Numbered from the stretch's first letter, positions 1 through 10,009 are shown. The stretch: 64,000 bases of DNA from Rhynchopus sp. YZ270_cl-10 (GCA_964035575.1 OZ037853.1:94501-158500); one strand, 5' to 3'. A program made the numbers and translations. Notes: generated by a model not told the origin, from the letters alone.

Positions 1-185
1 CCAGCACTCAGCTGCGTCATGTCGTATCCTGCGTCCATCGCCACCCCACCGAACCTCATCACAAAGCCGTCTTCAGGCAACCCCACTGCAGACGCCACCT
101 TCCGACGCATCACCGCAGGTGTGTCATCCTCACCCAGCTCCACCGTATCCTTCACTCCGTTCAACCCTTCGATAGTCAAATCCAT
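1..185 (-). CDS. UBL-LRR family protein, copy 1 (5' part only, runs off the window)
   Basis: This is the first 61 codons of a member of the tandem UBL-LRR family, read on the minus strand from the ATG at 185. The visible residues begin MDLTIEGLNG and match the N-terminal ubiquitin-like domain of the intact copies (beta-grasp pattern, with a GLPED...F motif aligning with the GIPPDQQ...F region of ubiquitin). The LRR part lies outside the window. The leader between 186 and about 330 is nearly identical to the leaders of the copies at 469-3167 and 3694-4476, so the three form one tandem block. No stop is seen in the visible part. Function unknown; see the intact copies. Confidence 0.75.
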   Translation of the reverse strand, partial: MDLTIEGLNGVKDTVELGEDDTPAVMRRKVASAVGLPEDGFVMRFGGVAMDAGYDMTQLSA

Positions 186-849
186 TGTTGCGTTTTTGTG
201 TATCCCGAGGTTTTCCCTTGTTGTTGTCCCGGTAATGTTGATGTGGAGAAGGTGTGGGGAAAGAAAATTATAAAAACCCAGTTCGTCTTTTGTTTAGTTG
301 TTACGCTACCCACGTCACACGCAGCAAGAAAAAACACACATAAATCACGAAAGAATTGCGAAAAAGCACCTCACAAAGAACCCCGTGACCCGTGCGTCGT
401 GCAGCTTCGAGGTCGCAGTGCGCAGCTGGCGGCGTCACTCTGCGTGTCTCAGTCGCTTGCGGGATTCCTCAAGTGGTTCGTCGGCTGTATTTCGGACGTT
501 CTTCAACCACTAAATGACCCAGCTCTTCTTCCTTCACTGTGCTCGACACAACATCGCTGCAGCCGGTGAGGTAGATGCTCTCCAACGATGTGCAATCGTA
601 CAGGAATAAACATTCAATTTCCGTAACATTGCTCAGTGGTGATAGGTCCAGTGTACATAAAGAAATATTAAACTTGAAAAACGTGATCCACCCCCGCAAA
701 AAGAAAAACCAGCAAAAGGGAAGGATGGCACCACGGTGTGCCAGAGAGTGGCTTGATCCCATTTGCTGACTTATACCCAACAAAGAAGCGACACCTAAGT
801 GAACAGGGGCCGTATACCACCGCTGGTGGCCTAGGTTAGTATGGGTCAG

Positions 850-2115
850 TCCATAAACCACCCCCCCCAAAAGGTAACCTGGGGTCCTTATTTTTATTTC
901 ATCTGGGTTCTACTGGGACTTTCTCCCCGATTTTTTTTTTAATGAACTCAGAGTTAAGTTTCTGGGTTCAATAAAAAAAACGACGAGCAAAAAGTCCAAT
1001 TGGAAATATGATGGATACCCCCCGAGAGCAAAATAAACCAACGGTAAAAATTGGTACCCTTGGTTTCCTATAGGTTCCTATAGGAAACCTACATTTTCCC
1101 ATAATTTCCCACACAACTTACTTGACAACAGGATGAAAACAAATACAAAAATGGCAAAAGTGAGTAAAACCGTGCAAGGGGCACTGGACTTTGCTAGGGC
1201 TCTGGGGGAAACGCAGTTCTCAGGGGAGAGACTCGCAAGGAGGTTCTTGCCTACGCGAAGGCACGCAGTTGTTACCGTAGGGGTTTCCGGGAAGACGTGT
1301 GGTTCAAAGCTTTATGGAAAGCGAGAGGAATATCCCTCATCCTTCACAGGAAGAACACCACCCGTGAGGGACGCGCGGTCCAACTGTATTTCTGCAGTAA
1401 CCTGGATGAGTGTGTGGGTGCCATCAGAAGGTACGGAGGGGTGAACAACGCGTATTTACCCCTTACAGCAAGGAGAATGGCAGCGGCGTCGTTGTCCGTG
1501 CCTCCAAACACGCGGAAGGCTTGTGCAAAACGTACCTTCTGATGGCACACCCACACACTCATCCAGGTTACTGCAGAAATACAGTTGGACCGCGCGTCCC
1601 TCACGGGTGGTGTTCTTCCTGTGAAGGATGAGGGATATTCCTCTCGCTTTCCATAAAGCTTTGAACCACACGTCTTCCCGGAAACCCCTACGGTAACAAC
1701 TGCGTGCCTTCGCGTAGGCAAGAACCTCCTTGCGAGTCTCTCCCCTGAGAACTGCGTTTCCCCCAGAGCCCTAGCAAAGTCCAGTGCCCCTTGCACGGTT
1801 TTACTCACTTTTGCCATTTTTGTATTTGTTTTCATCCTGTTGTCAAGTAAGTTGTGTGGGAAATTATGGGAAAATGTAGGTTTCCTATAGGAACCTATAG
1901 GAAACCAAGGGTACCAATTTTTACCGTTGGTTTATTTTGCTCTCGGGGGGTATCCATCATATTTCCAATTGGACTTTTTGCTCGTCGTTTTTTTTATTGA
2001 ACCCAGAAACTTAACTCTGAGTTCATTAAAAAAAAAATCGGGGAGAAAGTCCCAGTAGAACCCAGAAATAAAAATAAGGACCCCAGGTTACCTTTTGGGG
2101 GGGGTGGTTTATGGA
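850..2115. repeat. Giant near-perfect palindrome, 586-bp arms
   Basis: The left arm (850-1435) and right arm (1531-2115) are almost exact reverse complements, separated by about 95 bases (1436-1530). Differences are a few small indels, such as two bases next to the loop. The arms contain the start and first about 95 codons of the same reading frame in opposite orientations, beginning MKTNTKMAKV, plus a conserved outer stretch with a C/G run. As single-stranded DNA or RNA it would form a hairpin with a stem of nearly 590 bp. Confidence 0.9.
1344..1835 (-). CDS. Hypothetical ORF of the fold-back element, 163 aa
   Basis: This minus-strand frame starts MKTNTKMAKVSKTVQGALDF and runs through the palindrome loop. 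The mirror arm (1133-1444, plus strand) starts with the same residues, because both ATGs lie in the inverted arms. A second frame inside the left arm, open from about 1190 to a stop at 1542, looks at least as protein-like (contains YFCSNLDECVGAIRRYGG). So the true product may use that frame, or both may be remnants. I recognise no domain. Codon evidence is confounded by the palindrome. Confidence 0.25.
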   Translation of the reverse strand: MKTNTKMAKVSKTVQGALDFARALGETQFSGERLARRFLPTRRHAVVTVGVSGKTCGSKLYGKREEYPSSFTGRTPPVRDARSNCISAVTWMSVWVCHQKVRFAQAFRVFGGTDNDAAAILLAVRGKYALFTPPYLLMAPTHSSRLLQKYSWTARPSRVVFFL

Positions 2116-3693
2116 CCGTGCCGTATATAAGCCAGGTCAAGGTCCGCACTCTGGCAGCGTCAAAATAAATAAACAACAATAAAACCACCAGTCATTCCAA
2201 TGGGAGGAACGAATGACTGGCATCTCCTAATTCTCTAAACTGCGGTGAGTGGAACACCCAACTGATGCAAACCACTGCCGCAGGTTAGCACCTACAAAAA
2301 GCAAAGAAAAGCAAAGAAAAGAAAAGCAAAAGCTGTGCATGGTCGTAAAGTAGGTGCAGGGTCGCTTAAATCCCTGAGGGCACAAAAAGCCCAGCATACA
2401 CCTCCTCCAGTTGCTTTGGACCCTCCAGTATCATGTGCCCGGGTTTGCAAAAGTGCAATGCAACCATCCCACGCGTGGCCTTCGTTCACTCAAAAAAGAG
2501 ATTATATCCGGGGACGCCAGGGCAAAAATGCCGGGGGGCTGCCACCTCACGTTTTTGTCCCCTCCAGTGTACATAAAGAACTGCATCCATAAAGGAAGCA
2601 GTTGTCAATCTCTGTAACACTGCTGAGTGGTGGCAAGTCCAGTGTACACAAAGCAGTGCATCCATAAAGGAAGCTGCTACCAATTTGTGTAACATGGATC
2701 AACCCAGACAGGTTGATGCTTGTCAATGAAGTGCAGGACTGCAGAAAGCAGGTCCCAATTTGAGTCACAACAGACTCATCACTTAGATCAAGACTCGTCA
2801 ACGATGCACTAGATAAAAAATAATGAGGAATCACCGTCGCAACCTCCGCCTGCAGAAGCAAACACGCCACCTCAGGATCCCTCACAGTCTCCAGCCTCTC
2901 AGCCGTGATGTCAGTCTCACCCAACGCAAGAAGTGCTGCTCTGGCCTCGTGTTTCTTCACCATCGTCAACACAACCGTGTCTCCAGCACTCAGCTGCGTC
3001 ATGTCGTATCCTGCGTCCATCGCCTCCTCTCCGAAACTCATCACAAAGCTGTCTTCAGGCAACCCCACTGCAGACGCCACCTTCCGACGCATCACCGCAG
3101 GTGTGTCATCCTCACCCAGCTCCACCGTATCCTTCACTCCGTTCAACCCTTCGATAGTCAAATCCATTGTTGCTTTTTGTGTATCCCGAGGTTTTCCCTT
3201 GTTGTTGTCCCGGTAATGTTGATGTGGAGAAGGTGTGGGGAAAGAAAATTATAAAAACCCAGTTCGTCTTTTGTTTAGTTGTTACGCTACCCACGTCACA
3301 CGCAGCAAGAAAAAACACACATAAATCACGAAAGAATTGCGAAAAAGCACCTCTCATCTCAAAGAACCCTGTGATCCTCCGCACTCTTGTGGTAAGCACT
3401 GCAGTGATCACAATTGGATGATTGGTTACTGGGCGGGCGAATAAGAGATATGGCATCTCTTATTCGTGGTATCATTTAAGCATGACATCCCACATCCCCT
3501 GGCCAGCCGCCTGTCGCCGTCGGGAATAAGACACCCCCGCCCTGAGGTCAGCACTGCAGCAGCGTTTCCAGCTCTGTTGTCTGCAGTGCTTTGCGGGAGG
3601 AGTGGCCTGTGAGGGTGTGCGTCGTGCAGCTTCGAGGTCGCAGTGCGCAGCTGGCGGCGTCACTCTGCGTGTCTCAGTCGCTTGCGGGATTCC

Positions 3694-4476
3694 TCAAGTG
3701 GTTCGTCGGCTGTATTTCGGACGTTCTTCAACCACTAAATGACTCAGCTCTTCTTCCTGCACTGTGCTCGACACAACAGTGCTGCAGCCGGTGAGGTAGA
3801 TGCTCTCCAACGATGTGCAGTCGTACAGGAATAAACATTCAATTTCCGTAACATTGCTCAGTGGTGATAGGTCCAGTGTACATAAAGAACTGCATCCATA
3901 AAGGAAGCTGTTGTCAATCTCTGTAACACTGCTGAGTGGTGGCAAGTCCAGTGTGCGCAAAGCAGTGCATCCTTCAAGGAAGCTGCGCCCAATTTTCGTA
4001 ACATGGATCAACCCAGAGAGGTTGATGCTTGTCAATGAAGTGCAGTACTGAAGAAAGCAGGACCCAATGCGAGTCACAACAGACTCAGCACTCAGATCAA
4101 GACTCGTCAACGATGACTCCCGCAAGAACCTAACAGGAATCATCGTCGCAACCTCCGCCTGCAGAAGCAAACTCGCCACCTCAGGATCCCTCACAGTCTG
4201 CAGCCTCTGTGCTGTGATGTCGGTCTCACCCAACGCAAGAAGTGCTGCTCTGGCCTCCATCTTCGTCGTCGTCGACAGGACTATCGTGTCTCCAGCACTC
4301 AGCTGCGTCATGTCGTATCCTGCGTCCATCGCCTCCTCTCCGAAACTCATCACAAAGCTGTCTTCAGGCAACCCCACTGCAGACGCCACCTTCCGACGCA
4401 TCACCGCAGGTGTGTCATCCTCACCCAGCTCCACCGTATCCTTCACTCCGTTCAACCCTTCGATAGTCAAATCCAT
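3694..4476 (-). CDS. UBL-LRR family protein, copy 3 (intact, 260 aa)
   Basis: Complete member of the array. Residues 1-70 form a ubiquitin-like domain (LTIEGLNGVKDTVEL ... GLPED ... MDAGYDMTQLSAGDTIVL, aligning along its length with ubiquitin but lacking the terminal Gly-Gly). A linker with a conserved helix-like stretch (EARAALLALGETDITAQRL, about 77-112) follows. From about 120 to 240 come five 25-residue leucine-rich units of the type SLxTLDLxPLSxVTxIxxxFLxxC, resembling BspA-like LRRs. There is no signal peptide or membrane segment, so it is probably cytosolic. It ends RPKYSRRTT, shorter than copies ending in EESRKRLRHAE, because the reading phase differs at the tail. The ATG at 4476 follows a leader with a pyrimidine tract. 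Role unknown; UBL plus LRR suggests binding to a ubiquitin-type partner plus ligand recognition (inference). Confidence 0.85.
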   Translation of the reverse strand: MDLTIEGLNGVKDTVELGEDDTPAVMRRKVASAVGLPEDSFVMSFGEEAMDAGYDMTQLSAGDTIVLSTTTKMEARAALLALGETDITAQRLQTVRDPEVASLLLQAEVATMIPVRFLRESSLTSLDLSAESVVTRIGSCFLQYCTSLTSINLSGLIHVTKIGRSFLEGCTALRTLDLPPLSSVTEIDNSFLYGCSSLCTLDLSPLSNVTEIECLFLYDCTSLESIYLTGCSTVVSSTVQEEELSHLVVEERPKYSRRTT

Positions 4477-4759
4477 TGTTGCTTTTTGTGTATCCCGAGG
4501 TTTTCCCTTGTTGTTGTCCCGGTAATGTTGATGTGGAGAAGGTGTGGGGAAAGAAAATTATAAAAACCCAGTTCGTCTTTTGTTTAGTTGTTACGCTACC
4601 CACGTCATCCCACTGGCTAGGGAGGTGAACAAAACACACTGTTGTGACACACGACAGAAAAAGGGGCTACAGGAAGATAGCAAACAAAAGATCACCTGAA
4701 AGGAAGGCAACAGTATTCCCGCCTAAAACCTTCCGCTCAGTTTCCTCACACGACACAAG

Positions 4760-4960
4760 CATTTTATTTCCCACCCCAACAACAACGATAAAGCGTGAAG
4801 ACAATAGATAAAAGCAAAGAAGTAATTTTAGGTTTTCTGAGGCACTCAACGAGTGTACCGGCTCTGTGGCGTCACGGAGCCACCAACACTCCCCAGTCAT
4901 TTTTCCTGCGCATCCAGGAAAACTCGCAGTATGCGACCAGGCAAACGAAAAAATTTTTCT
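4760..4960. repeat. Dispersed repeat (GTGCCGGCTCTGTGG family)
   Basis: A stretch of about 200 bases recurs at about 52066-52265 and, more diverged, at 62990-63150. Landmarks are GATAAAGCGT, GAGGCACTCAACGA, CGGCTCTGTGG and GACCAGGCAAACGAAAAAA. It lies in the gap between two UBL-LRR genes, and elsewhere inside two inverted-repeat elements. No coding potential is apparent. Confidence 0.7.
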
Positions 4961-5333
4961 TCACAGTAACGAAGTGTGAGGAAGAAGAAAAGAAAGCGAA
5001 TAAAAACGAAAAAACAGTGTTTTTCTGAATGTGATGCTGTTGTTGGGGTGAGGAGAATAAAACAGTTCCAAGAAAAGCTCCTGCGTCGGTATTCTTTTTT
5101 GTTAGAAAAAACAGAATATCCAAACCAAACACAAACCCAACCAGAGCAACAGTATTCCCGCCCTGAGGCCAGCACTGCAGCAGCGTTTCCAGCTCTGTTG
5201 CCTGCAGTGCTTTACGGGAGGAGTTGGCCTGTGAGGGTGCGTCGTGCAGCTTCGAGGCCGCAGTGCGCAGCTGGCGGCGTCACTCTGCGTGTCTCAGTCG
5301 CTTGCGGGATTCCTCAAGTGGTTCGTCACTACT

Positions 5334-6248
5334 TTATTTCGGACGTTGTTCAACCACTAAATGCCCCAGCTCTTGTTCCCTCACTGTGCTCGACACAACA
5401 TCGCTGCAGCCGGTGAGGTAGATGCTCTCCAACGATGTGCATTCATACAGGAAAAAGCAATCAATTTCCATAACCCTGCTTAATGGTGAAAGGCCCAGCG
5501 TACGCAAAGAACTGCATCCTGAAAGGAACCAGTGATCAATTTGTGTGACACTGCTGAGTGGTGTTAAGTCCAAGGTACACAAAGCAGTGCATTCACAAAG
5601 GAAGCTGTGCTCAATTTGTGTAACTCTGCGCAGTGGTGTTAAGTCCAATGTAGACAAAGAACTGCATTCATAAAGGAAGCAGTTGTCAATTTGTGTGACA
5701 CTGCTGAGTGGTGTTAAGTCCAGTGTACACAAAGCACTGCATCCTTCAAGGAATCTGCGACCAAGTTTTGTGACATGGATCAACCCAGAGAGATCGATGC
5801 TTGTCACTGAAGTGCAGCGCAGAAGAAAGCAACTCCCAATTTGAGTCACAACAGACTCAGCACTCAGATCAAGACTCGTAAACGATGATCTCCACAAGAA
5901 GTTATCAGGAATCACCGTCGCAACCTCCGCCTGCAGAAGTAAACTCGCTACCTCAGGATCCGTCACAGTCTCCAGCCTCTCAGCCGTGATGTCGGTCTCA
6001 CCCAACGCAAGAAGTGCTGCTCTGGCCTCCATCTTCGTCGTCGTCGACAGGACTATCGTGTCTCCAGCACTCAGCTGCGTCATGTCGTATCCTGCGTCCA
6101 TCACCTCCTCTCCGAAACTCATCACAAAGCCGTCTTCAGGCAACCCCACTGCAGACGCCACCTTCCGACGCATCACCGCAGGTGTGTCATCCTCACCCAG
6201 CTCCACCGTATCCTTCACTCCGTTCAACCCTTTGATGGTCAAATACAT
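5334..6248 (-). CDS. UBL-LRR family protein, copy 4 (intact, 304 aa, longest LRR run)
   Basis: Same plan as copy 3: ubiquitin-like head at 1-70, linker, then seven LRR units including a run of very similar ones (LCTLDLTPLSSVTQID, LSTLDLTPLRRVTQIE). The start is set at 6248 (MYLTIKGLNG), where family homology begins, rather than at an in-frame ATG at 6404. The interval between the two is a leader with a pyrimidine tract (TTTCTTTCCCCACACCTTCT in the sense direction). The second residue is Y rather than the family D. The extra units look like unit-wise duplication within the gene, since neighbours share both amino-acid and nucleotide sequence. Ends LGHLVVEQRPK. Confidence 0.85.
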   Translation of the reverse strand: MYLTIKGLNGVKDTVELGEDDTPAVMRRKVASAVGLPEDGFVMSFGEEVMDAGYDMTQLSAGDTIVLSTTTKMEARAALLALGETDITAERLETVTDPEVASLLLQAEVATVIPDNFLWRSSFTSLDLSAESVVTQIGSCFLLRCTSVTSIDLSGLIHVTKLGRRFLEGCSALCTLDLTPLSSVTQIDNCFLYECSSLSTLDLTPLRRVTQIEHSFLCECTALCTLDLTPLSSVTQIDHWFLSGCSSLRTLGLSPLSRVMEIDCFFLYECTSLESIYLTGCSDVVSSTVREQELGHLVVEQRPK

Positions 6249-6519
6249 TGTTGCTTTTTTGTGTTTTCCGAGGTGTTCCTTTTTGTTGTTGTCCTGCGGT
6301 GATGTTGATGTGGAGAAGGTGTGGGGAAAGAAACAACACAGCACATCTGCTCTCTTTTTTCTTGCCCATTTGGACTCGAAAAACGCAGGTTGGAGACACA
6401 GCATCGTAAACGTTCTCCTAAGGCACGTACCTCAATGTCGCTGTGAAGTATAGAGTTATTGAGAAGGTTAGTAAGGGGAGCAAGGCAGCTGTGTCCACTT
6501 TTTTTTTTGTTTTTTAATC

Positions 6520-6829
6520 TATACACAGGCTCTCCGCTAGGATTCCCGATTTTGAAAATATTCTGTTGATGGTCCACGTTGGTGGGGTACATGCTTGCGC
6601 CGCAGGCGCACGGTACGCAACTTTTTTTTTTACCAACGCCCGATTTTGACTTTTTTGGGACGTTTGAGCACTCACCTCTCCATATCTTCTTCTCCTGAGC
6701 TTTTTTGACAGGTAGAACGGGTCTGAACCACTCAGCAGAACTTTTTTTTTTTTTTTTTTTTTCCCCATTTTCAAAAAGTTCTGTTGACAATCAACAGAAC
6801 TTTAGTACCTAGCGGAGTGCCTGCTATAC
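6520..6829. repeat. Inverted-repeat element with CTCCGCTAGG ends
   Basis: The left end (ACAGGCTCTCCGCTAGG) and right end (CCTAGCGGAGTGCCTGC) are imperfect inverted copies. Inside are long T runs, a short GTTCTGTTGA/TCAACAGAAC hairpin near the right end, and the motif CGCAGGCGCACGGTACGCAAC, which recurs in other elements (47940, 48060, 56965, 57405). No coding capacity: MITE-like. Confidence 0.55.
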
Positions 6830-7993
6830 ACTCTACAGGGGGAAGGGTAAAGGGTGGTGGGGGAGCTTTTTGGGGTCATGTGGGCAACATGTGGCCATCG
6901 CAAGGCATCTAATTGTTAAACCCGCAGCCAATGCCAAATAGACGAGGCTATCAAGAGCGAAAAAATACCTGGTTTTTTTTGTTTTTTGAATAATCAATGG
7001 TGTTCCGGAGCGGGCCTATATTGTCCTTGACAGGGGCTTCAGGAACACCGATCAAGCATTGGCAAATAGAAATGGAAAACGGCGGATGGTGCGTGCCCGC
7101 TTTAGCTGGATTTGGTTTTTTTTTTCACTAACGTACACCTTACTCATATTCATCAGTGACAAACATAAACTTTTTGTGGTGCGATAAACGAAAAAAGTGT
7201 TTTTTTGTCTTTCATTTATGCTGTATGCTTCGCTGTCATATCCTGAAGTCGTTTTCTATTTTTCTATTTTGTTTCTCTATTTTTCGTTTTTTTTTTTGCC
7301 GATTTCCATGTTCAGGTATCTTCAAGTCCACTTCTAAAAACGGGGAGAAATCGTGAAAAAGCAGATAAAATGTCGAACACTTCCCACCCCTTCCACAAGT
7401 TTGCTGCCAGGGATGATGTCTTTTCCCCTGTACTGCAGGAGAGGTGGAGCACAAAAGGGGGGGGAAGGAGAAAACGGTAACTCATGGCAGGAAGAACGCA
7501 TCTTTCATTTCCAGACGTATTGCATACTCGTACAAAAGAAGTGGATAGTGCAGTGATGCGGGCACACCTCTGACTGAGTCGCTGACCCACGTACAATGCC
7601 AGCCCCCGGGTGAAAGCAAAAGTACCGCGGCCAACAACAGAAATATTGCAGGATAAAGTCTTTGTCTCTCTGTTGGCACTCAACAAGGTACTTAAATCCA
7701 AGGGTCAAGCCACCATTGCAAAAGGTGGTCTGCACTCAAATTCTATTTTTGTTGTTTTTTTTTTTTTTTGACTTTTTTCCCCAGCTTTTTGCAGAGCAAA
7801 ACAAAAATCTTACAGTATACCCCCCTCCCACCTCCTCTAGTTCCTATTTTCTATCTAGAATTGTCTGTGGCTTCTAAAAATCTTGCTTTTTTTTGCTTTT
7901 TTTGAATAATTGATGACGTGATAGACACTTCGCTTTTTTCTCGTGTGAACTCCACGCTTTTTTCCTTCGAATCAGCACGGCCTGCCCCATCAT
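6830..7993. other. Intergenic region without supported genes
   Basis: T-rich, low-complexity sequence. It holds one copy of the GATGAAAGCACAAAG-type dispersed repeat (about 7555-7650, diverged) followed by a GGTGGTCTGCACTCAAA segment related to 49680-49700. The short open frames on both strands show no recognisable protein features. The last about 100 bases are presumably the 3' untranslated part of the downstream minus-strand gene. Confidence 0.5.
7555..7650 (+). repeat. GATGAAAGCACAAAG dispersed repeat, copy a (diverged)
   Basis: Carries GGCACACCTCTGACTGAGTC, GCTGACCCACGTACAATGCC and TGAAAGCAAAAGTACCGCGGCC, matching the copies at 15350-15440 and 60030-60235. No coding potential. The left end and any target duplication cannot be fixed by eye. 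Confidence 0.5.
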
Positions 7994-9604
7994 CTATCTC
8001 CATGGACTGCTCGGTGGTGATCCTCTCCCCTGTGCCTGACTGGCTGGCGTAGGTGTAGCTGTAGCGCTGTAGTCGAGCCCACCCCCACCATAGCTTCGCC
8101 TCCTCAGCTCGTTCACACCAGAACTGCCGTGTGGCACGCCCCCGAGGTGGAGCTCCATTTGCTCTGGGAAGCTCGGTGCCGCCGGCGTGACCCGCACCAC
8201 CGCTGCACGCGACCCTGGTGCACACCGCATTGCCCCTTCCATAAACGAGGCTCTAGTATCCGTGGGGAGGCCGTTGAACGCGAGAATCCGATCTCCAGTG
8301 TGCAGACCTGCACGCGCCGCAGGGGAATTGCTCAGCACCGACACGACACGCACCCCGGTACCTGGGCCTGGACCGTCCACAATCTCCAAGCCCACTACGG
8401 GAAACGCCTTTTCCTCAAACCCTGCGACGCTTGGATGCGCAGGCATCACCTCGAACGTTCGATTCCCCCCATGCGGCGAGGCTGGCGGCGACGGCGATGG
8501 GGGCCGCACCAAACCGTACTGCGGATGCTGCGGGTAGTTCGGCAGAGCTGACGCCCCTCCCCCTCCTCCTCCTTGCCCCACCCGCGAGACCGCAAGCGCC
8601 AACCCAGCAAAGCACGGCAGCGCATGAAGTACCTGCATCTTATCCGCAGGGTTCCCCCCCTCCACAGCCCAGGCAACGTCCCTACGGTTGAGGTCGAATA
8701 TTTTGTAGAGCGAGGCCACGTCGTCGGCAGAGGTGTCGCACTTCGTTGTAACCTCGTCGCGAAGTCGCGAGAGGTCCGTGTGGTCCGCCTTTCCGTCTAC
8801 TCCACGTTGCAGGGCGCCGAGGGTGTGCTCAATCTCTTTCATCCTGCCGTGCACCACGCCCTCCTCCTCAGCGCGTAGGCGGTCGATCTCATACGAGGAG
8901 TCGGACACCTTGGTAGCGACGCTCGATAAAGCGGTTACCAACTTCTTCTCCACATGCTTCAGTTCGCGTCGTAGAGGCTCTGCGTGCAGCTCGCATTGTG
9001 CTTCGATAACCCCAAGTCTTGAGTCCTCCAGCTTCTCGGCTACCTGAAAAACGTTTTCAATAACGCCGTCTACTCGTTGCTCCATCTGGAAGATGGCCTG
9101 GCCGTGTTGGGAAATGGTTTCCGCCATGCCTTTGCCTTCGTGTTGTCTGCCGAGAACGATTTCGTCGAGGGTTTTGATCTTTTCGAGCAGCGCTTGGTTG
9201 ATGTTCATGCGCTCGCTCATGATGTCGTGCAGGCGGTCGAGACGGTCGATGCGGTCTGTCGCAGTGGTGATCTGTTCAGAGAGGGCGTTGTTGAGTTGCG
9301 TCGTGTTGTGTGTCACAACGCTGTTGTGTGTTGCTGACGACGCAGGGGCGGAGGCAGCAGCGGCAGGCTCCGCACTGCTGTTCTTGTACAGCAGGTTGAT
9401 CGCCCGCTTTGCATTGTTCAGCTGCTCGTTCTGCGCGGTCTGTGTGTCCTCCGTCGCGCCAATACGCAGCTTCAGACCCTCCAGCTCTCCCATCTTCGAC
9501 ACCATCCCAACAAGAAGTTCATAAAGAGCGTCCGGGCGTGTCAGCAGGCCCTGCGAGCCTACCTCTAATATGCGTTTCACCGAGTCGTCGTACCCCATGG
9601 CCAT
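7994..9604 (-). CDS. Coiled-coil protein with C-terminal PDZ domain, 536 aa
   Basis: I set the start at 9604 (MAMGYDDSVKRILEVGSQGL). The open frame extends further 5', but that part is pyrimidine-rich leader, and a duplicated copy of the same 5' region at 11560-11760 diverges just after these first codons. Residues about 36-75 and 105-300 are rich in heptad-like helices (coiled coil). Residues 345-380 are Gly/Pro/Ser-rich linker. Residues about 400-490 form a PDZ-like domain (VVGLEIVDGPGPGTGVRVVS, SPAARAGLHTGDRILAFNG), with VVGLEI in place of the classical carboxylate loop. The tail is Ser/Pro-rich. Probably a cytoplasmic or cytoskeletal scaffold that dimerises and binds a partner peptide through PDZ (inference from domains). 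No TM segment. Confidence 0.75.
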   Translation of the reverse strand: MAMGYDDSVKRILEVGSQGLLTRPDALYELLVGMVSKMGELEGLKLRIGATEDTQTAQNEQLNNAKRAINLLYKNSSAEPAAAASAPASSATHNSVVTHNTTQLNNALSEQITTATDRIDRLDRLHDIMSERMNINQALLEKIKTLDEIVLGRQHEGKGMAETISQHGQAIFQMEQRVDGVIENVFQVAEKLEDSRLGVIEAQCELHAEPLRRELKHVEKKLVTALSSVATKVSDSSYEIDRLRAEEEGVVHGRMKEIEHTLGALQRGVDGKADHTDLSRLRDEVTTKCDTSADDVASLYKIFDLNRRDVAWAVEGGNPADKMQVLHALPCFAGLALAVSRVGQGGGGGGASALPNYPQHPQYGLVRPPSPSPPASPHGGNRTFEVMPAHPSVAGFEEKAFPVVGLEIVDGPGPGTGVRVVSVLSNSPAARAGLHTGDRILAFNGLPTDTRASFMEGAMRCAPGSRAAVVRVTPAAPSFPEQMELHLGGVPHGSSGVNELRRRSYGGGGLDYSATATPTPASQAQGRGSPPSSPWR

Positions 9605-10009
9605 TGGTAATGTGAGGAGGTTGCTGGAAGTGGTGTGTGGGAGTAGGAGTGGTTCTTGAGGGGGATAATACCACAATGTGTGTGTGTGTGGCGGAGGGTT
9701 GTGGATGTGATGAGCAACCTGGAGCGGGAAGGAAGTGAAGTTGATAGTGCAAAAACGCCTCTGGGGACGCAGGTACGTAGCGGTGTTGTCGAACCCCAGG
9801 CCTCTGGGTAATTGGTCTCTGAGGTGGGGGTGTTGTACTTTGGAGCTGCTGACAGGAACTGTAAAGCAGGCACACAATAAAAGCTCGAGGAGAGGAGCTG
9901 TCTTATGTGGGAGAGAGGTGAAGAAAAGGGGGTACAAAAGGAAACAAACATCATTCTCAAATTCAATCGCGACAGAAGCTTTTCTTTGTATATTGCAGGT
10001 CACCAAAAA

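Larger units (their letters stand above)
665..2562. mobile_element. Fold-back mobile element inserted in a UBL-LRR gene
   Basis: A segment of about 1,898 bases interrupts an LRR exon and is bounded by an exact 18-base direct repeat (647-664 and 2563-2580). Both ends carry an imperfect inverted motif containing AAAAACGTGA. The middle is a giant palindrome (850-2115). The right flank has a 10-bp stem hairpin (CCAGTCATTC pairing with GAATGACTGG, 2190-2220), then a block reading CTGCGGTGAG ... CTGCCGCAGGTTAGC near 2238-2295 that recurs in the insert at 13509-14111, then an A/G-rich run (2297-2335). The long duplication would suit a target-primed mechanism, whereas the inverted arms suit a DNA fold-back element. 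I do not recognise the family. Confidence 0.75.
469..3167 (-). pseudogene. UBL-LRR family gene, copy 2, split by an insertion
   Basis: The 5' part (2563-3167, start at 3167) encodes the ubiquitin-like head, the linker and four LRR units. The 3' part (469-664) encodes the last LRR units and the tail ending in the family sequence RPKYSRRTT. Between them sits a foreign segment of about 1.9 kb (665-2562), flanked on both sides by the 18-base gene sequence TCCAGTGTACATAAAGAA. Intact copies have this sequence once, so it is a target-site duplication. Translation from the 5' part runs into the insert and stops. The rest of the gene looks undamaged, so the insertion is probably recent. A shortened UBL-LRR product from the 5' half remains possible. 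Confidence 0.85.

Noticed and set aside
2238-2295. Hammerhead or HDV-like ribozyme in the shared block of the two inserted elements
   Set aside because: The hammerhead core CTGATGA is not present in both (CTGATGC, CTGAGTC), and I cannot fold a known ribozyme convincingly; only a simple stem is supported.
2905-3254. Plus-strand frames antisense to every UBL-LRR gene (for example SYPASIASSPKLITK)
   Set aside because: They recur with each copy because they are the reverse complement of the UBL coding sequence; there is no independent evidence of expression.
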